Positions 32,729 to 41,291 of a stretch of 64,000 nt of DNA are shown here, piece after piece. Position 1 is the stretch's first letter, and the number at the start of each line of letters is the position of its first letter. Below the pieces are notes generated by a model. It was not told the DNA's origin, did no database searches, and saw only the letters and a list, made by a program, of their open reading frames with translations. The DNA lies in assembly GCF_040676615.1 (NCBI RefSeq), contig NZ_JBFAPI010000010.1, positions 124,001-188,000 of the forward strand. The letters run 5' to 3'. The stretch comes from Asanoa sp040676615. Lineage in GTDB: Bacteria; Actinomycetota; Actinomycetes; Mycobacteriales; Micromonosporaceae. The position numbers were made by a program, and so were the translations under genes.

Positions 32729-33844
32729 ATGGCGCGCCCGATCTGGACCGGCGTGATCAGCTTCGGACTGGTAGCGGTGCCGGTCCGGATGTATTCGGCG
32801 ACCCGCGAGCACGAGGTCTCCTTCCACCAGTTCGAGAAGGGCACCAGCGACCGGATCCGTTACCAGCGGGTCAACGAGCGCACCGGGAAAGAGGTCGACT
32901 ACGCCGACATCGTCAAGGGCGCCGACGTCGGCGGCGGGCAGTACGTGATCCTCGACCAGGACGAGCTCGACGCGGTCGCACCGGGCCGGTCCCGCAGCCT
33001 GGAGATCCACGCCTTCGTCGACCTCGACGAGATCGACCCGATCTACTACCAGAAGGCCTACTACCTCGGCCCCGGCGGCGAGGAGTCGAGCCGCACCTAC
33101 GCGCTGTTGCGCGACGCGATGGCCGACGCCGGCCGGGCCGCGATCGGCACGCTGGTCATGCGGGGCAAGGAATACCTGACCGCGATCCGCGCCGACGGCG
33201 ACGTCCTGGTGCTGCTGACGATGTTCTTCGCCGACGAGGTGCGCGATCCGGACGACGTCGGCGACGTGCCGGGCAAGATCAAGCTCAAGCCGGCCGAGCT
33301 GAGCATGGCGGGGCAGCTCCTCGACTCGATGACCGGGTCGTGGAAGCCGAGTGAATACCGCGACACCTATACCGATCGGGTCAAGGAGCTGATCGAGGCG
33401 AAGAAGTCCGGCGAGGAGCTCACCGAGACCGCCGCCGCGCCCGAGGCGACCGGAGTCAGCGACCTGATGGAGGTGCTCCGCCGCAGCGTCGAGGAGGCCA
33501 GTTCCCGCCGGAGCGGCCGGGCGGACAAGGCGCCGGCCAAGGAGGCGCCGGCCAAGAAGGCGGGGGCCAATCAGGCCGCCGCGAAGAAGGCACCCGCCAA
33601 GAAGGCGGGGGCCGATCAGGGCGCCGCGAAGAAGGCACCGGCCAAGAAGACCGCCGCGAAGAAGGCAGCCGCCAAGCAGGCCGCCGCGAAGAAGGCACCC
33701 GCCAGGAAGACCGCCGCGAAGAAGGCGCCGGCCAGGAAGACGGCGACCGGCAAGACGGCCGCCAAGAAGGCCTCGACCTCGGCGAAGAAGACCGGCACGG
33801 CCAGGAAGGCGGCGGCGAAGAAGGCCGGCCGGCGGGCCGCCTAG
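32729..33844 (+). CDS. ku: Non-homologous end-joining protein Ku with Lys/Ala repeat tail
   Basis: Dimeric ring protein that binds DNA ends for bacterial end joining with LigD. The Ku core (about residues 1-255) shows ARPIWTGVISFGLVAVPVRMYSAT, YYLGPGGEESSRTYALLRDAM, GKEYLTAIRADGDVLVL and PSEYRDTYTDRVKELIEAKK. From about residue 268 to 371 the protein is a tail of KAPAKK, KAAAKQ, KTAAKK-like repeats resembling histone H1 tails, which is expected to bind DNA. ATG 32729 has GGAGG eight bases upstream. LigD is not in the window. Tail repeats are imperfect at DNA level and may vary in number between strains. Confidence 0.96.
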   Translation: MARPIWTGVISFGLVAVPVRMYSATREHEVSFHQFEKGTSDRIRYQRVNERTGKEVDYADIVKGADVGGGQYVILDQDELDAVAPGRSRSLEIHAFVDLDEIDPIYYQKAYYLGPGGEESSRTYALLRDAMADAGRAAIGTLVMRGKEYLTAIRADGDVLVLLTMFFADEVRDPDDVGDVPGKIKLKPAELSMAGQLLDSMTGSWKPSEYRDTYTDRVKELIEAKKSGEELTETAAAPEATGVSDLMEVLRRSVEEASSRRSGRADKAPAKEAPAKKAGANQAAAKKAPAKKAGADQGAAKKAPAKKTAAKKAAAKQAAAKKAPARKTAAKKAPARKTATGKTAAKKASTSAKKTGTARKAAAKKAGRRAA

Positions 33845-33882
33845 GGTTTCCAGACCCTTGCGGTTGGGCAACGGAGTCCGGC

Positions 33883-35238
33883 ATGACCTGGGTCGACTCG
33901 GTGCGCCAGCGCGCCCGCACCACCTTGCGCACCGCCGGCCGCGGCGCGCCGCCGCCCTTCACACCCAACCAAAGCTTGGCGCCGAGCGCCACGCCGGTCG
34001 TCCTCGTCGACCAGAAGACCTCGGTCGACGACGGCGTTCCCCGCGGGATCCGGCTCGCCGGGGCCTGGGCCTGGCGGATCGTGCTGCTCGTCGCGGCCGC
34101 GTACCTGCTGCTGCGGGTGATCGGTCTGCTCCGGGTGGTGCTGATCCCGGTGGTGGTCGCCATCCTGCTGGCGGCCCTGCTGGAGCCGGCCGCCGGCGGG
34201 CTGCGCCAGCGCGGGGTCAACAAGTCACTGGCCGCCGCGTTGGTGCTGATCGGCGGCCTGATCGTGGTCTTCGGCGGGCTCAGCCTGATCGTGCAGACCT
34301 TCGTCTCCCAGTTCGACAGCCTCTCCTCCCAGGTCAGCGAGGGCATCGACGAGGTGCAGAAGTGGCTCGCGCAGAGCCCGCTGCACATCTCGCAGAACCA
34401 GGTCAGCGACGCGATCGAGCAGACACAGAAGCAGTTCATGGCCAACCGGGGCGGGCTGACCACCGGCGCGCTGAGCACGGCGACCACCATCGGCGAGGTC
34501 GTCACCGGCTTCTTCCTCGTGCTGTTCACGCTCTTCTTCTACCTGCGTGACGGCGAGCAGATCTGGACCTTCCTGTGCCGGCTGCTGCCCCGTGGTGCGC
34601 GGGTGCCGGTGGCCCGGGCCGGGCACTACTCCTGGCACACCCTGGTGTCCTACGTGCGGGCCACGGTGCTGGTGGCCTTCGTCGACGCGGCCGGCATCGG
34701 CATCGGGCTGGCGATCATGCGGATCCCGCTCGCCCTGCCGCTCGCGGCCCTGGTCTTCCTCGGCGCGTTCGTCCCGGTCGTCGGCGCGACCGTCACCGGC
34801 GCGGTCGCGGTACTGGTCGCGCTCGTCACCCACGGGCCGATCAGCGCGCTGATCGTGCTCGGCATCGTGATCGGCGTGCAGCAACTCGAAGGGCACGTCC
34901 TGCAGCCGCTGATCATGGGTCGGGCCGTCGCGCTGCACCCGCTGTCGGTCATCCTCGCGATCGCCAGCGGCATCGTGGTCGGTGGCATCGTCGGCGGCCT
35001 GGTCGCGGTGCCGATCCTGGCGGTCGCCAACACGGCGGTGCGCTATCTGGCGGACCATCCGGCCGGCGAGCCGACGGCCGATCGCGAACCGCCGGGCACC
35101 GAGCCGACCGACGACGACGAGGCGGCGGCCGAGGCCGAGGCCGAGCGGCGCGAGGAGCCGGCCGAGCCCGCCCTGCCGACCGCGGAGTCCTCGGTGGACA
35201 GCGAACCGGCGCCGCGGCCCCGCTCGGCGGCGGACTGA
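33883..35238 (+). CDS. AI-2E family transporter
   Basis: Membrane protein of 451 residues of the AI-2E/PerM family. After a hydrophilic 60-residue N-terminus it has helices starting IVLLVAAAYLLLRVIGLLRVVLIPVVVAILLAALLEP (pieces), a soluble stretch near FVSQFDSLSSQVSEGIDEVQ, and the family signature helices near LGAFVPVVGATVTGAVAVL and GIVIGVQQLEGHVLQPLIMG. The last 70 residues are a very acidic Glu/Ala/Pro tail. Family members have been linked to quorum signal export, Na+/H+ antiport or drug efflux, so the substrate is open. It follows ku by 38 bp but is functionally unrelated. Confidence 0.9.
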   Translation: MTWVDSVRQRARTTLRTAGRGAPPPFTPNQSLAPSATPVVLVDQKTSVDDGVPRGIRLAGAWAWRIVLLVAAAYLLLRVIGLLRVVLIPVVVAILLAALLEPAAGGLRQRGVNKSLAAALVLIGGLIVVFGGLSLIVQTFVSQFDSLSSQVSEGIDEVQKWLAQSPLHISQNQVSDAIEQTQKQFMANRGGLTTGALSTATTIGEVVTGFFLVLFTLFFYLRDGEQIWTFLCRLLPRGARVPVARAGHYSWHTLVSYVRATVLVAFVDAAGIGIGLAIMRIPLALPLAALVFLGAFVPVVGATVTGAVAVLVALVTHGPISALIVLGIVIGVQQLEGHVLQPLIMGRAVALHPLSVILAIASGIVVGGIVGGLVAVPILAVANTAVRYLADHPAGEPTADREPPGTEPTDDDEAAAEAEAERREEPAEPALPTAESSVDSEPAPRPRSAAD

Positions 35239-35886
35239 TCAGAGGGCGGCGAGCGCCTCTGCTATCGGGGTCTGGCCGGTGGTCACCTCGAACTGCCGGT
35301 GCACGGCGAAACCACCGGTGACCAGGGCGGCGATCACGGCGGCGACGTCGGCCCGCGGGATGCTGGCCCGGGTGACCGTCTCGCCGGCGGTGACCCTGCC
35401 GGTGCCGGGCTTGTCGGTGAACCCGTCCGGTCGCATGATCGTCCAGTCCAGGTCCATATCGCGCACGGCACCGTCGGCGGCGCTCTTCGCCTCCAGGTAG
35501 ACCTCGAAGTCGTCGTCGAGCGATGGGTCGAAGTCGTCCGCGCCGATCGCCGAGAGCAGCACGAACCGGCGGCAGCCGGCCGCCACCGCCGCGTCGGCGA
35601 AGAGGATGGCGGCGTCGCGGTCGACCGTGCGCTTGCGGGCCGGGCCGCTGCCCGGGCCGGCACCGGCCGCGAAGACGGCGGCGTCGGCACCGGCGAGGAC
35701 CAGTGCGACCTCGTCCCGACCCGCCTTCTCCAGGTCGAGCACGACCGGCTCGGCGCCGGAGGCGACGACGTCGTCGGTCTGCTCGGCCTTGCGGAATATC
35801 GCCACGGGGGTGTGCCCGGCGTCGGCGAGCTGCCGGTTGAGCAGCCGGGCCACCTGGCCGTGGCCGCCGGCGATCACGATCCTCAT
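35239..35886 (-). CDS. NAD(P)H-binding protein (atypical SDR)
   Basis: A 215-residue Rossmann protein: MRIVIAGGHGQVARLLNRQL holds the glycine-rich loop, followed by HTPVAIFRKAEQ, the segment FVLLSAIGADDFDP and the YLEAKSAADGAVRDMDLDWTIMRPDGFTD region (quoted in part), where Tyr and Lys stand in SDR-like order Y-x-x-x-K. Related to the YwnB/NmrA-like NAD(P)H-binding group, often annotated as sugar epimerase-like or quinone reductase-like. ATG 35886 is chosen by alignment with the nucleotide loop. The stop codon directly abuts the AI-2E transporter stop. Ten bases separate it from the AraC gene on the same strand, suggesting cotranscription. Confidence 0.87.
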   Translation of the reverse strand: MRIVIAGGHGQVARLLNRQLADAGHTPVAIFRKAEQTDDVVASGAEPVVLDLEKAGRDEVALVLAGADAAVFAAGAGPGSGPARKRTVDRDAAILFADAAVAAGCRRFVLLSAIGADDFDPSLDDDFEVYLEAKSAADGAVRDMDLDWTIMRPDGFTDKPGTGRVTAGETVTRASIPRADVAAVIAALVTGGFAVHRQFEVTTGQTPIAEALAAL

Positions 35887-35896
35887 ACCCGCGACG

Positions 35897-36682
35897 CTAC
35901 GCCGGCCCCGGCTGGGCGCGCGCATAGCGGGCCGGTGGCTCGCCGACCACGGCGGTGAAGTCGCGGGTCAGGTGGGCCTGGTCGGCATAGCCGAGGGCGG
36001 CGGCCAGCGCGGCGACGTCGAGCCCACCTCCCGCGGACTCCGCCGCCGCGGCCGCCTCGTGCAACCGCCAGCGCCGGATCACCCACTTCGGCCCGACGCC
36101 CACGTATTCGGCGAACTGCCGCTGCAGGGTGCGGACGCCGGAGGCGTCGACGAGCTGGTCGACCCGGGTGACCGCGGAGTCCCGCGCCGCCCGCGCGATG
36201 ACGCGCTCGACGGTCCCGGCCGCCGCGTCGGGCTGGTCCGGCGCGCGCTCGGACAGGAACCGGTCGAGCAGCCCGACGGCGCCGGCCTCGTCGGCGGCCA
36301 GCACGGCCTCGGCCAGCCCGCGGCCGTCGGCACCGAACACCGCCTCCACCGGCCGGAAGCGGTCGGTGAGCGTCGACACGGGACCGTCGAGGAACGGCCG
36401 GAAGCCGGTCGGCCGGAAGCGTGCCCCGACCACTCGGCCGGTGCTGGTGAGCACCTCGGTGAACCGGCCGCGCGGCACGCCGGTGACCCGGCAGCGGCCG
36501 GGCATGAAGGTCACGTTGACCGCGGGGTACGGCAGCACGTGCTGTTCGTGCGGCGGCTGCCCGCGCAGGTCCCAGTGGATGACCCAGTAGTGGGTGACGA
36601 ACGGGACGAGCCGTTCGCCCGGCGGGTGGGTGGTGAACCGGAACCGCCGATGCGCGATGTCGGCATGCAGGATCCCCGGCAT
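35897..36682 (-). CDS. AraC family transcriptional regulator
   Basis: A 261-residue regulator with an N-terminal cupin-like sensor domain (PPGERLVPFVTHYWVIHWDL; LPYPAVNVTFMPG; GRVVGARFRPTGFRPFL) and a C-terminal double helix-turn-helix: RVDQLVDASGVRTLQRQFAEYVGVGPKWVIRRWRLHEAA (pieces), DVAALAAALGYADQAHLTRDFTAVVGEPPARY. It matches the DUF6597-AraC type common in actinobacteria. ATG 36682 is the start. It is 10 bp upstream of the NAD(P)H-binding gene and divergent from the TIGR03086 protein gene, either of which may be its target. Confidence 0.92.
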   Translation of the reverse strand: MPGILHADIAHRRFRFTTHPPGERLVPFVTHYWVIHWDLRGQPPHEQHVLPYPAVNVTFMPGRCRVTGVPRGRFTEVLTSTGRVVGARFRPTGFRPFLDGPVSTLTDRFRPVEAVFGADGRGLAEAVLAADEAGAVGLLDRFLSERAPDQPDAAAGTVERVIARAARDSAVTRVDQLVDASGVRTLQRQFAEYVGVGPKWVIRRWRLHEAAAAAESAGGGLDVAALAAALGYADQAHLTRDFTAVVGEPPARYARAQPGPA

Positions 36683-36745
36683 CGCTCCAGGTTATGTCGC
36701 GTTTGTTCAAGCCCGGCGGCCGGCCGCGCACCTAGCGTGTCCGGT

Positions 36746-37312
36746 ATGCACCTCGACAGCGTGATCTCAGGCGCCGCCGGCCACACCGCACGGGTGGTCG
36801 GCGGCGTGCGTCCGGCCCAGCTCGGCCGCCCGACCCCGTGCGGCGACTGGGACGTGCGCACCCTGGTCAACCACCTGCTCCAGGTGGGCAGCGCGCTGGC
36901 GCTGGCCGGCCGGGGCGGGCCGGTGCCGAGCGAGCTGTGGAACGCGGACCTGTTCGGCGACGACTACGCGGCCCGCTTCGACGCCGACCGGGCGCGGGCG
37001 GCGGCCGGTTGGGCGACGCCGCCGGCCGCGCCGATCACGCTCGGCACCTACGAGATGCCGCCGGCGGCCGTCGCGTCGATGCTGACCACCGACCTGACCA
37101 TCCACGGCTGGGACCTGGCCCGTGCGACCGGCCAGGACTACGAGCCGGACCCGACGGCGGTCGACCTGACCGCCCGGTTCATGACCGAGATGGCCGAGCA
37201 GGGCCGGGCGATGGGCATCTTCGCGCCACCGGTGCCGGTCGACCCCGGGGCCGGGCCGTTCGCGGCGGTGCTGGCGGTCAGCGGGCGGGATCCGGGCTGG
37301 CGGCCTGCGTGA
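36746..37312 (+). CDS. TIGR03086 family metal-binding protein (maleylpyruvate isomerase/DinB fold)
   Basis: A 188-residue protein of the actinobacterial mycothiol-dependent maleylpyruvate isomerase/DinB-like superfamily. The four-helix bundle metal site is suggested by the first motif LGRPTPCGDWDVRTLVNHLLQ (His after Asn) and the second DLTIHGWDLARATGQ. Such proteins bind a divalent metal and probably mycothiol or other low-molecular thiol; substrates are mostly unknown. ATG 36746 follows a weak ribosome site. Its TGA stop lies inside the LacI-type palindrome that precedes the GH81 gene. Confidence 0.9.
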   Translation: MHLDSVISGAAGHTARVVGGVRPAQLGRPTPCGDWDVRTLVNHLLQVGSALALAGRGGPVPSELWNADLFGDDYAARFDADRARAAAGWATPPAAPITLGTYEMPPAAVASMLTTDLTIHGWDLARATGQDYEPDPTAVDLTARFMTEMAEQGRAMGIFAPPVPVDPGAGPFAAVLAVSGRDPGWRPA

Positions 37313-37322
37313 GAGCGCTCTC
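37311..37322. promoter_or_regulatory. LacI-type operator upstream of GH81 glucanase
   Basis: GAGAGCGCTCTC is a perfect 12-bp palindrome with a central CG step, the form bound by actinobacterial LacI-family sugar repressors such as CebR-like proteins (known site type TGGGAGCGCTCCCA). It lies about 20 bp upstream of a TTGACA (37341-37346) that may be the -35 element and 88 bp before the GH81 start. Its first two bases belong to the stop codon of the preceding gene. Confidence 0.65.
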
Positions 37323-37409
37323 TCGCGTACTGAGAAGGCATTGACATCTGCCGTTGGGTTTGATGGCCTGCACTGCAACAGAACGCCCCCGCCCGTCCCC
37401 GGAGGCATC

Positions 37410-40334
37410 ATGAAACCGCTTTCCCGTCGATGGCGCGCGTCCGCGGCGGTGCTCGCCGTCGCGCTCGTGACCACCGCACTCTCGTTCACCATGCTCGACC
37501 CGGCCGGCGCCGCGCCACTGGGCGCCGGCAGCTACGCCACCAGCCGGCCCGCCGGCGGCGCGGCACCGGTCGCCTGCGCCGGCATCTCCGGCAACCCGCG
37601 CCTCTACGTCACCGCCAACGCGCCGGCCGGGCCGGTGCCGACCAACGACTGGTGGTCGTCGCTGCTCTACAAGCGTGACAACGTCGGCTGCCAGTTCTCC
37701 GCGCCGCTGCACGCCCACCCGATGTCCTTCCAGCCCGCCGCCGACGGCCTCGGCGTCTCCTACACCACGACGGCCACGGTCTCCGGCACACCGACGACCG
37801 TGGGGGAGTACCACTATCCGTACAGCCGGGAGTTCACCCTCGGTGTCGCCGGGCTCAGCTCACCCGACGTGAAGGTCGACGGGTGGAGCGACTGGACCGT
37901 CTCGCCCTACTGGTCCGGCGCCGGACGCACGCTGCGCACCACCATCGGGCACGGCCTGCCGTTCGTCTACGCCCAGGTGACCGGCGGTGACGCGGTGCTC
38001 TCGTTCCCCAGCACACCCGCGGTGTGGGTCAACAGCGGCAACCGGGTCGGCTTCACCATGCGCGGCCACGACTACGTCGCGTTCGCGCCGACCGGCGCGA
38101 CCTGGACGGTCAGCGGCACCACGATCCGGTCCACACTGGCCGGTCGGGGCTATCTCTCGGTGGCCCTGCTGCCGAGCACCACCTCGACGCCGGCCGCCGA
38201 GCGCACCGCCCTGGCCGACAGCTACGCCACCTACGCGCACCGGCACGTCACCGGCACCACGGTCAGTTGGTCGTTCAACCAGGCGACCAGCACCGTCAAC
38301 GCCACCTACGCGGTCACCACTACGGCCCGCGAGGGCAGCGGCGGCGGCACCGTGCTGGCGCTCTACCCGCACCAGTGGAAGAGCCTGGCCGGCGGGACGC
38401 CGATCACACCCACCTATGTCTCGGCCCGCGGACCGATGAAGGCGCTGGTCGGGGTCTCCTCGTTCACCACCGCCATGCGGTTCAACGGTGTCCTGCCCGA
38501 GGTGCCGGCCGTCGCCACGTCGACCGGCGCCGACCTGACCACCCTGGGCGGGCTGCTCGACCAGGTGGCGGGCGGCGACCCGCTGGCCGGCGTCGGCAAC
38601 GACACCTACTGGACGGGCAAGGGCCTCGGCCGGGCAGCGCGGCTCGCCGAGATCGCGGACCAGTTGGGCCGCACCGCGCAGCGCGACCGGATGCTGGCCG
38701 CGATCCGCACCCGGCTCACCGACTGGTTCACCGCGTCGACGGGCAAGACCCAGCGCGTTTTCGCGTACGACGCCGCCTGGGGCACGTTGGTCGGCTATCC
38801 GGCCTCCTACGGCTCGGACACCGAACTCAACGACCACCACTTCCACTACGGCTACTTCATCGCCGCGGCGGCCACCCTCGCCCGGTTCGACCCGCAGTGG
38901 GCGTCGCAGTCCCAGTACGGCGCGATGGTCAACCTGCTGATCCGCGACGCCAACAGCTGGAACCGGGCCGACCCGATGTTCCCGTTCCTGCGCGACTTCG
39001 ACATCTACGCCGGCCACGACTGGGCCTCCGGGCACGCCGCGTTCGGCGCCGGCAACAACCAGGAGTCGTCGTCGGAGGGGATGAACTTCGCCAACGCCCT
39101 GATCCAGTGGGGCATCGCCACCGGCAACACCGCGGTGCGCGACGCCGGCCTGTTCATCTACACCACCCAGGCGCAGGCGATCCAGGAATACTGGTTCGAC
39201 TCCTCGGACACCAACTATCCGGCGGCGTTCGGGCACAGCGCGGTCGGCATGGTCTGGGGTGACGGCGGCGCCTACGCCACCTGGTTCAGCGGCGAGCCGG
39301 AGATGATCCAGGGCATCAACCTGCTGCCGATCACCGGCGGCTCGCTCTACCTCGGCTACCGTCCGTCCTATGTGAACACCAACTGGGACGAGATGGTACG
39401 CAACAACGGCGGGCAACCGACCGCCTGGCAGGACGTGTGGTGGTCGTTCCGGGCGCTGGGCGCGGGCTCCGGTGACGCGGCCCTGGCCGCGTTGCGGGCC
39501 AACCCGGGCTACGCCCCGGAGGACGGCGAGACCCGGGCGCACACCTTCCACTTCGTGCGCAACGTGGCCGCGCTCGGCACGGTCGACACCACGGTCACCG
39601 CCGACACGCCGCTCTACGCGGTGTTCAGCAAGAACGGTGCCCGCACCTACGTGGCGACCAACGTCTCGGCCAACCCGCTGACCGTGCGCTTCTCCGACGG
39701 CCGGACGCTCACCGTACCGGCCGGGCGCACGGCCACCACCGGCGCGTTCACCTGGAGTGGCGGCGGTGGGGTGGCGAACCCACCGACGGATCAGCCCACC
39801 GACCCGCCGACGAGCAACCCGCCGACGAGCAACCCGCCGGTGGCCTCCAACCGGCTGTTCGTCCGGTCCGCTGGCGCACTGTCCACATCGGCCGGTGCTG
39901 GCGCCGCGACGGTCACGCTGCCGGCGGCCAACGGCAACTGGGACGGCACGCCGCACAACCAGGCCACGTTCGCGCTCTGCGGGTTGCGGGGGCAGGTCTC
40001 CGGCACGACCGCGTTCAGCCTCCAGGTGGACGCCGGCGGCGCCGTCGGACAGGGCATCCAGGCCCGGGTCTCCTACGACCCGAGCGGCTCCGGCGCGTTC
40101 GGCCGGACCGAGACCTACCACTACTTCGCCACCGACCCGGTGTCCGGCACCGAGGTCTACACCCAGGCTGCCGGTTTGCGCGCATCGACCGGCGCGCTCG
40201 CGGCGATGACCGGCGGCTGCGTGCGGCTGGAGCTGTGGAACGCGATCGGCAACGCGCCGACGACCGTGCGGGTGGACGCCACGGCGGCGGAGGGGAGGCA
40301 GTCGACGCTGACGGTGCCGTTCACCCTGTCGTGA
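37410..40334 (+). CDS. Secreted endo-beta-1,3-glucanase, GH81, with C-terminal carbohydrate-binding domain
   Basis: Secreted enzyme cutting beta-1,3-glucans such as fungal wall glucan, laminarin or callose. The 974-residue protein has a signal peptide (residues 1-35, cleavage near PAGAA), a GH81 catalytic region to about residue 800 with PTNDWWSSLLY, the catalytic Asp region SDTELNDHHFHYGYF and the catalytic Glu region GNNQESSSEGMNFA. A Pro/Thr/Ser linker (PTDQPTDPPTSNPP) leads to a 150-residue beta domain resembling beta-1,3-glucan binding modules of the CBM56 type (assignment tentative). ATG 37410 has GGAGG four bases upstream; an in-frame TTG at 37341 is rejected because it would precede the signal peptide and lies in the promoter. 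Confidence 0.95.
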   Translation: MKPLSRRWRASAAVLAVALVTTALSFTMLDPAGAAPLGAGSYATSRPAGGAAPVACAGISGNPRLYVTANAPAGPVPTNDWWSSLLYKRDNVGCQFSAPLHAHPMSFQPAADGLGVSYTTTATVSGTPTTVGEYHYPYSREFTLGVAGLSSPDVKVDGWSDWTVSPYWSGAGRTLRTTIGHGLPFVYAQVTGGDAVLSFPSTPAVWVNSGNRVGFTMRGHDYVAFAPTGATWTVSGTTIRSTLAGRGYLSVALLPSTTSTPAAERTALADSYATYAHRHVTGTTVSWSFNQATSTVNATYAVTTTAREGSGGGTVLALYPHQWKSLAGGTPITPTYVSARGPMKALVGVSSFTTAMRFNGVLPEVPAVATSTGADLTTLGGLLDQVAGGDPLAGVGNDTYWTGKGLGRAARLAEIADQLGRTAQRDRMLAAIRTRLTDWFTASTGKTQRVFAYDAAWGTLVGYPASYGSDTELNDHHFHYGYFIAAAATLARFDPQWASQSQYGAMVNLLIRDANSWNRADPMFPFLRDFDIYAGHDWASGHAAFGAGNNQESSSEGMNFANALIQWGIATGNTAVRDAGLFIYTTQAQAIQEYWFDSSDTNYPAAFGHSAVGMVWGDGGAYATWFSGEPEMIQGINLLPITGGSLYLGYRPSYVNTNWDEMVRNNGGQPTAWQDVWWSFRALGAGSGDAALAALRANPGYAPEDGETRAHTFHFVRNVAALGTVDTTVTADTPLYAVFSKNGARTYVATNVSANPLTVRFSDGRTLTVPAGRTATTGAFTWSGGGGVANPPTDQPTDPPTSNPPTSNPPVASNRLFVRSAGALSTSAGAGAATVTLPAANGNWDGTPHNQATFALCGLRGQVSGTTAFSLQVDAGGAVGQGIQARVSYDPSGSGAFGRTETYHYFATDPVSGTEVYTQAAGLRASTGALAAMTGGCVRLELWNAIGNAPTTVRVDATAAEGRQSTLTVPFTLS

Positions 40335-40341
40335 GCGAGTC

Positions 40342-40371
40342 GGCCGCGGCGCTCGCTAGAGCGCCGCGGCC
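40342..40371. terminator. Bidirectional terminator hairpin, GH81 / DUF952
   Basis: A perfect inverted repeat with 13-bp arms (GGCCGCGGCGCTC at 40342-40354 and its complement at 40359-40371) and a GCTA loop. It begins seven bases after the GH81 stop, and its right arm covers the last codons of the convergent DUF952 gene, whose TAG stop lies in the loop. No T-run, as is common in actinobacterial terminators. Confidence 0.8.
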
Positions 40372-40691
40372 ACCGCCTCGTCGACCGGGATGTCGTCGCG
40401 CAGCAACACGACCGCGACCACCGCGTGCAGCGGCATCGGCCCGTAGAGGTGGGGGAACAGGGCCCCGCCGCGGGAGACCTCCCAACGCAGGGCGGCGCCC
40501 AGCACGTCGGGGTCGACGGTGAGCATGGTCAGCCCGGTCTGGCCGGCGAACACCCGGGCGGCGGTCTCGACCACCTGGTCGGCGGCGGAGAAATGGATGA
40601 ACCCGTCACCGCGGTCGAAGTCGGAGCCACCGTAGACCCCGGCCGCTTCGGCGGCCCGCCACTCCGCGGTGGTCAGCAACTTGTAGATCAT
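40356..40691 (-). CDS. DUF952 family protein
   Basis: A 111-residue cytosolic protein of the DUF952 family, adenine-nucleotide unrelated but with an ADP-ribosyltransferase-like fold according to general family knowledge. It opens MIYKLLTTAEWRAAEAAGVYGGS, then has GDGFIHFSAADQVVETAARVF, the segment ALRWEVSRGGALFPHLYGPMPLHAV, all family signatures. Reaction unknown. ATG 40691 overlaps the stop of the upstream acetyltransferase (ATGA), so the two genes are translationally coupled. The stop codon is inside the terminator loop. Confidence 0.9.
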   Translation of the reverse strand: MIYKLLTTAEWRAAEAAGVYGGSDFDRGDGFIHFSAADQVVETAARVFAGQTGLTMLTVDPDVLGAALRWEVSRGGALFPHLYGPMPLHAVVAVVLLRDDIPVDEAVAAAL

Positions 40692-41245
40692 TGGGCCGAG
40701 CCTACCGCCGTGGTCGGCACCCAGAACCGCAGTTTGCCTTTGCGCTCGTCGTCGAGGACGCCGCCGTTGCGTTCGATCACCCGGCGGGAGCCGACGTTGT
40801 CGACGTCACAGGTGACCAGCACGGGGTCGATGCCCAGGGCCCGGGCCACCGGCAACGCCGCTGCCAGCATCGCGGTGGCGTGCCCCCGCAACCGGGCGCC
40901 CGGCCGCACGTCGTAGCCGATGTGCCCGCCGACCTCGAGCAGGAAGTCGGTGAGCCGGTGCCGGATCGCCAGCCGTCCGAGGTAGGCCTCGCCGTCGACC
41001 CACCAGAGCGTGGTCGACGGCACGTGGGTCGGCGGCCGCGGCGACTCCTCCAGCGCCTGGGCGCGCAGCCAGGCGGTGTATTCGGCGAACACCTCGGGGT
41101 CGTCCCAGCGGTCGCCCCAGGCTTGGATCTCGGCGCCGATCATCGACCGGTCGTCGGCCGCGCCGCGTCCTTCGGCCTGGAACTCGGTCATCGCCGTCAG
41201 GAACGAGCGGCGTACGTCGACGGTGGGTGGCAGCAACTCGGGCAC
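40688..41245 (-). CDS. GNAT family N-acetyltransferase
   Basis: A 185-residue acetyltransferase similar to predicted acetyltransferases COG3981. It contains TLWWVDGEAYLGRLAIRHRL, the strand LEVGGHIGYDVRPGARLRGHATAML with the acetyl-CoA loop R-x-x-G-H-A, and LVTCDVDNVGSRRVIERNGG. GTG 41245 is preferred because AGGAAGGGG lies directly upstream; a longer in-frame start lacks support. Coupled to DUF952 downstream. Substrate unknown. Confidence 0.87.
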   Translation of the reverse strand: MPELLPPTVDVRRSFLTAMTEFQAEGRGAADDRSMIGAEIQAWGDRWDDPEVFAEYTAWLRAQALEESPRPPTHVPSTTLWWVDGEAYLGRLAIRHRLTDFLLEVGGHIGYDVRPGARLRGHATAMLAAALPVARALGIDPVLVTCDVDNVGSRRVIERNGGVLDDERKGKLRFWVPTTAVGSAQ

Positions 41246-41291
41246 GCCCCTTCCTATCCTGGGCCGGGCCGCGCGCGCACCGGGATTTACG

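Noticed and set aside
37341..37409. In-frame TTG start giving a longer GH81 protein
   Set aside because: It would add 23 residues before a clear signal peptide, coincides with a TTGACA promoter element, and ATG 37410 has its own GGAGG.
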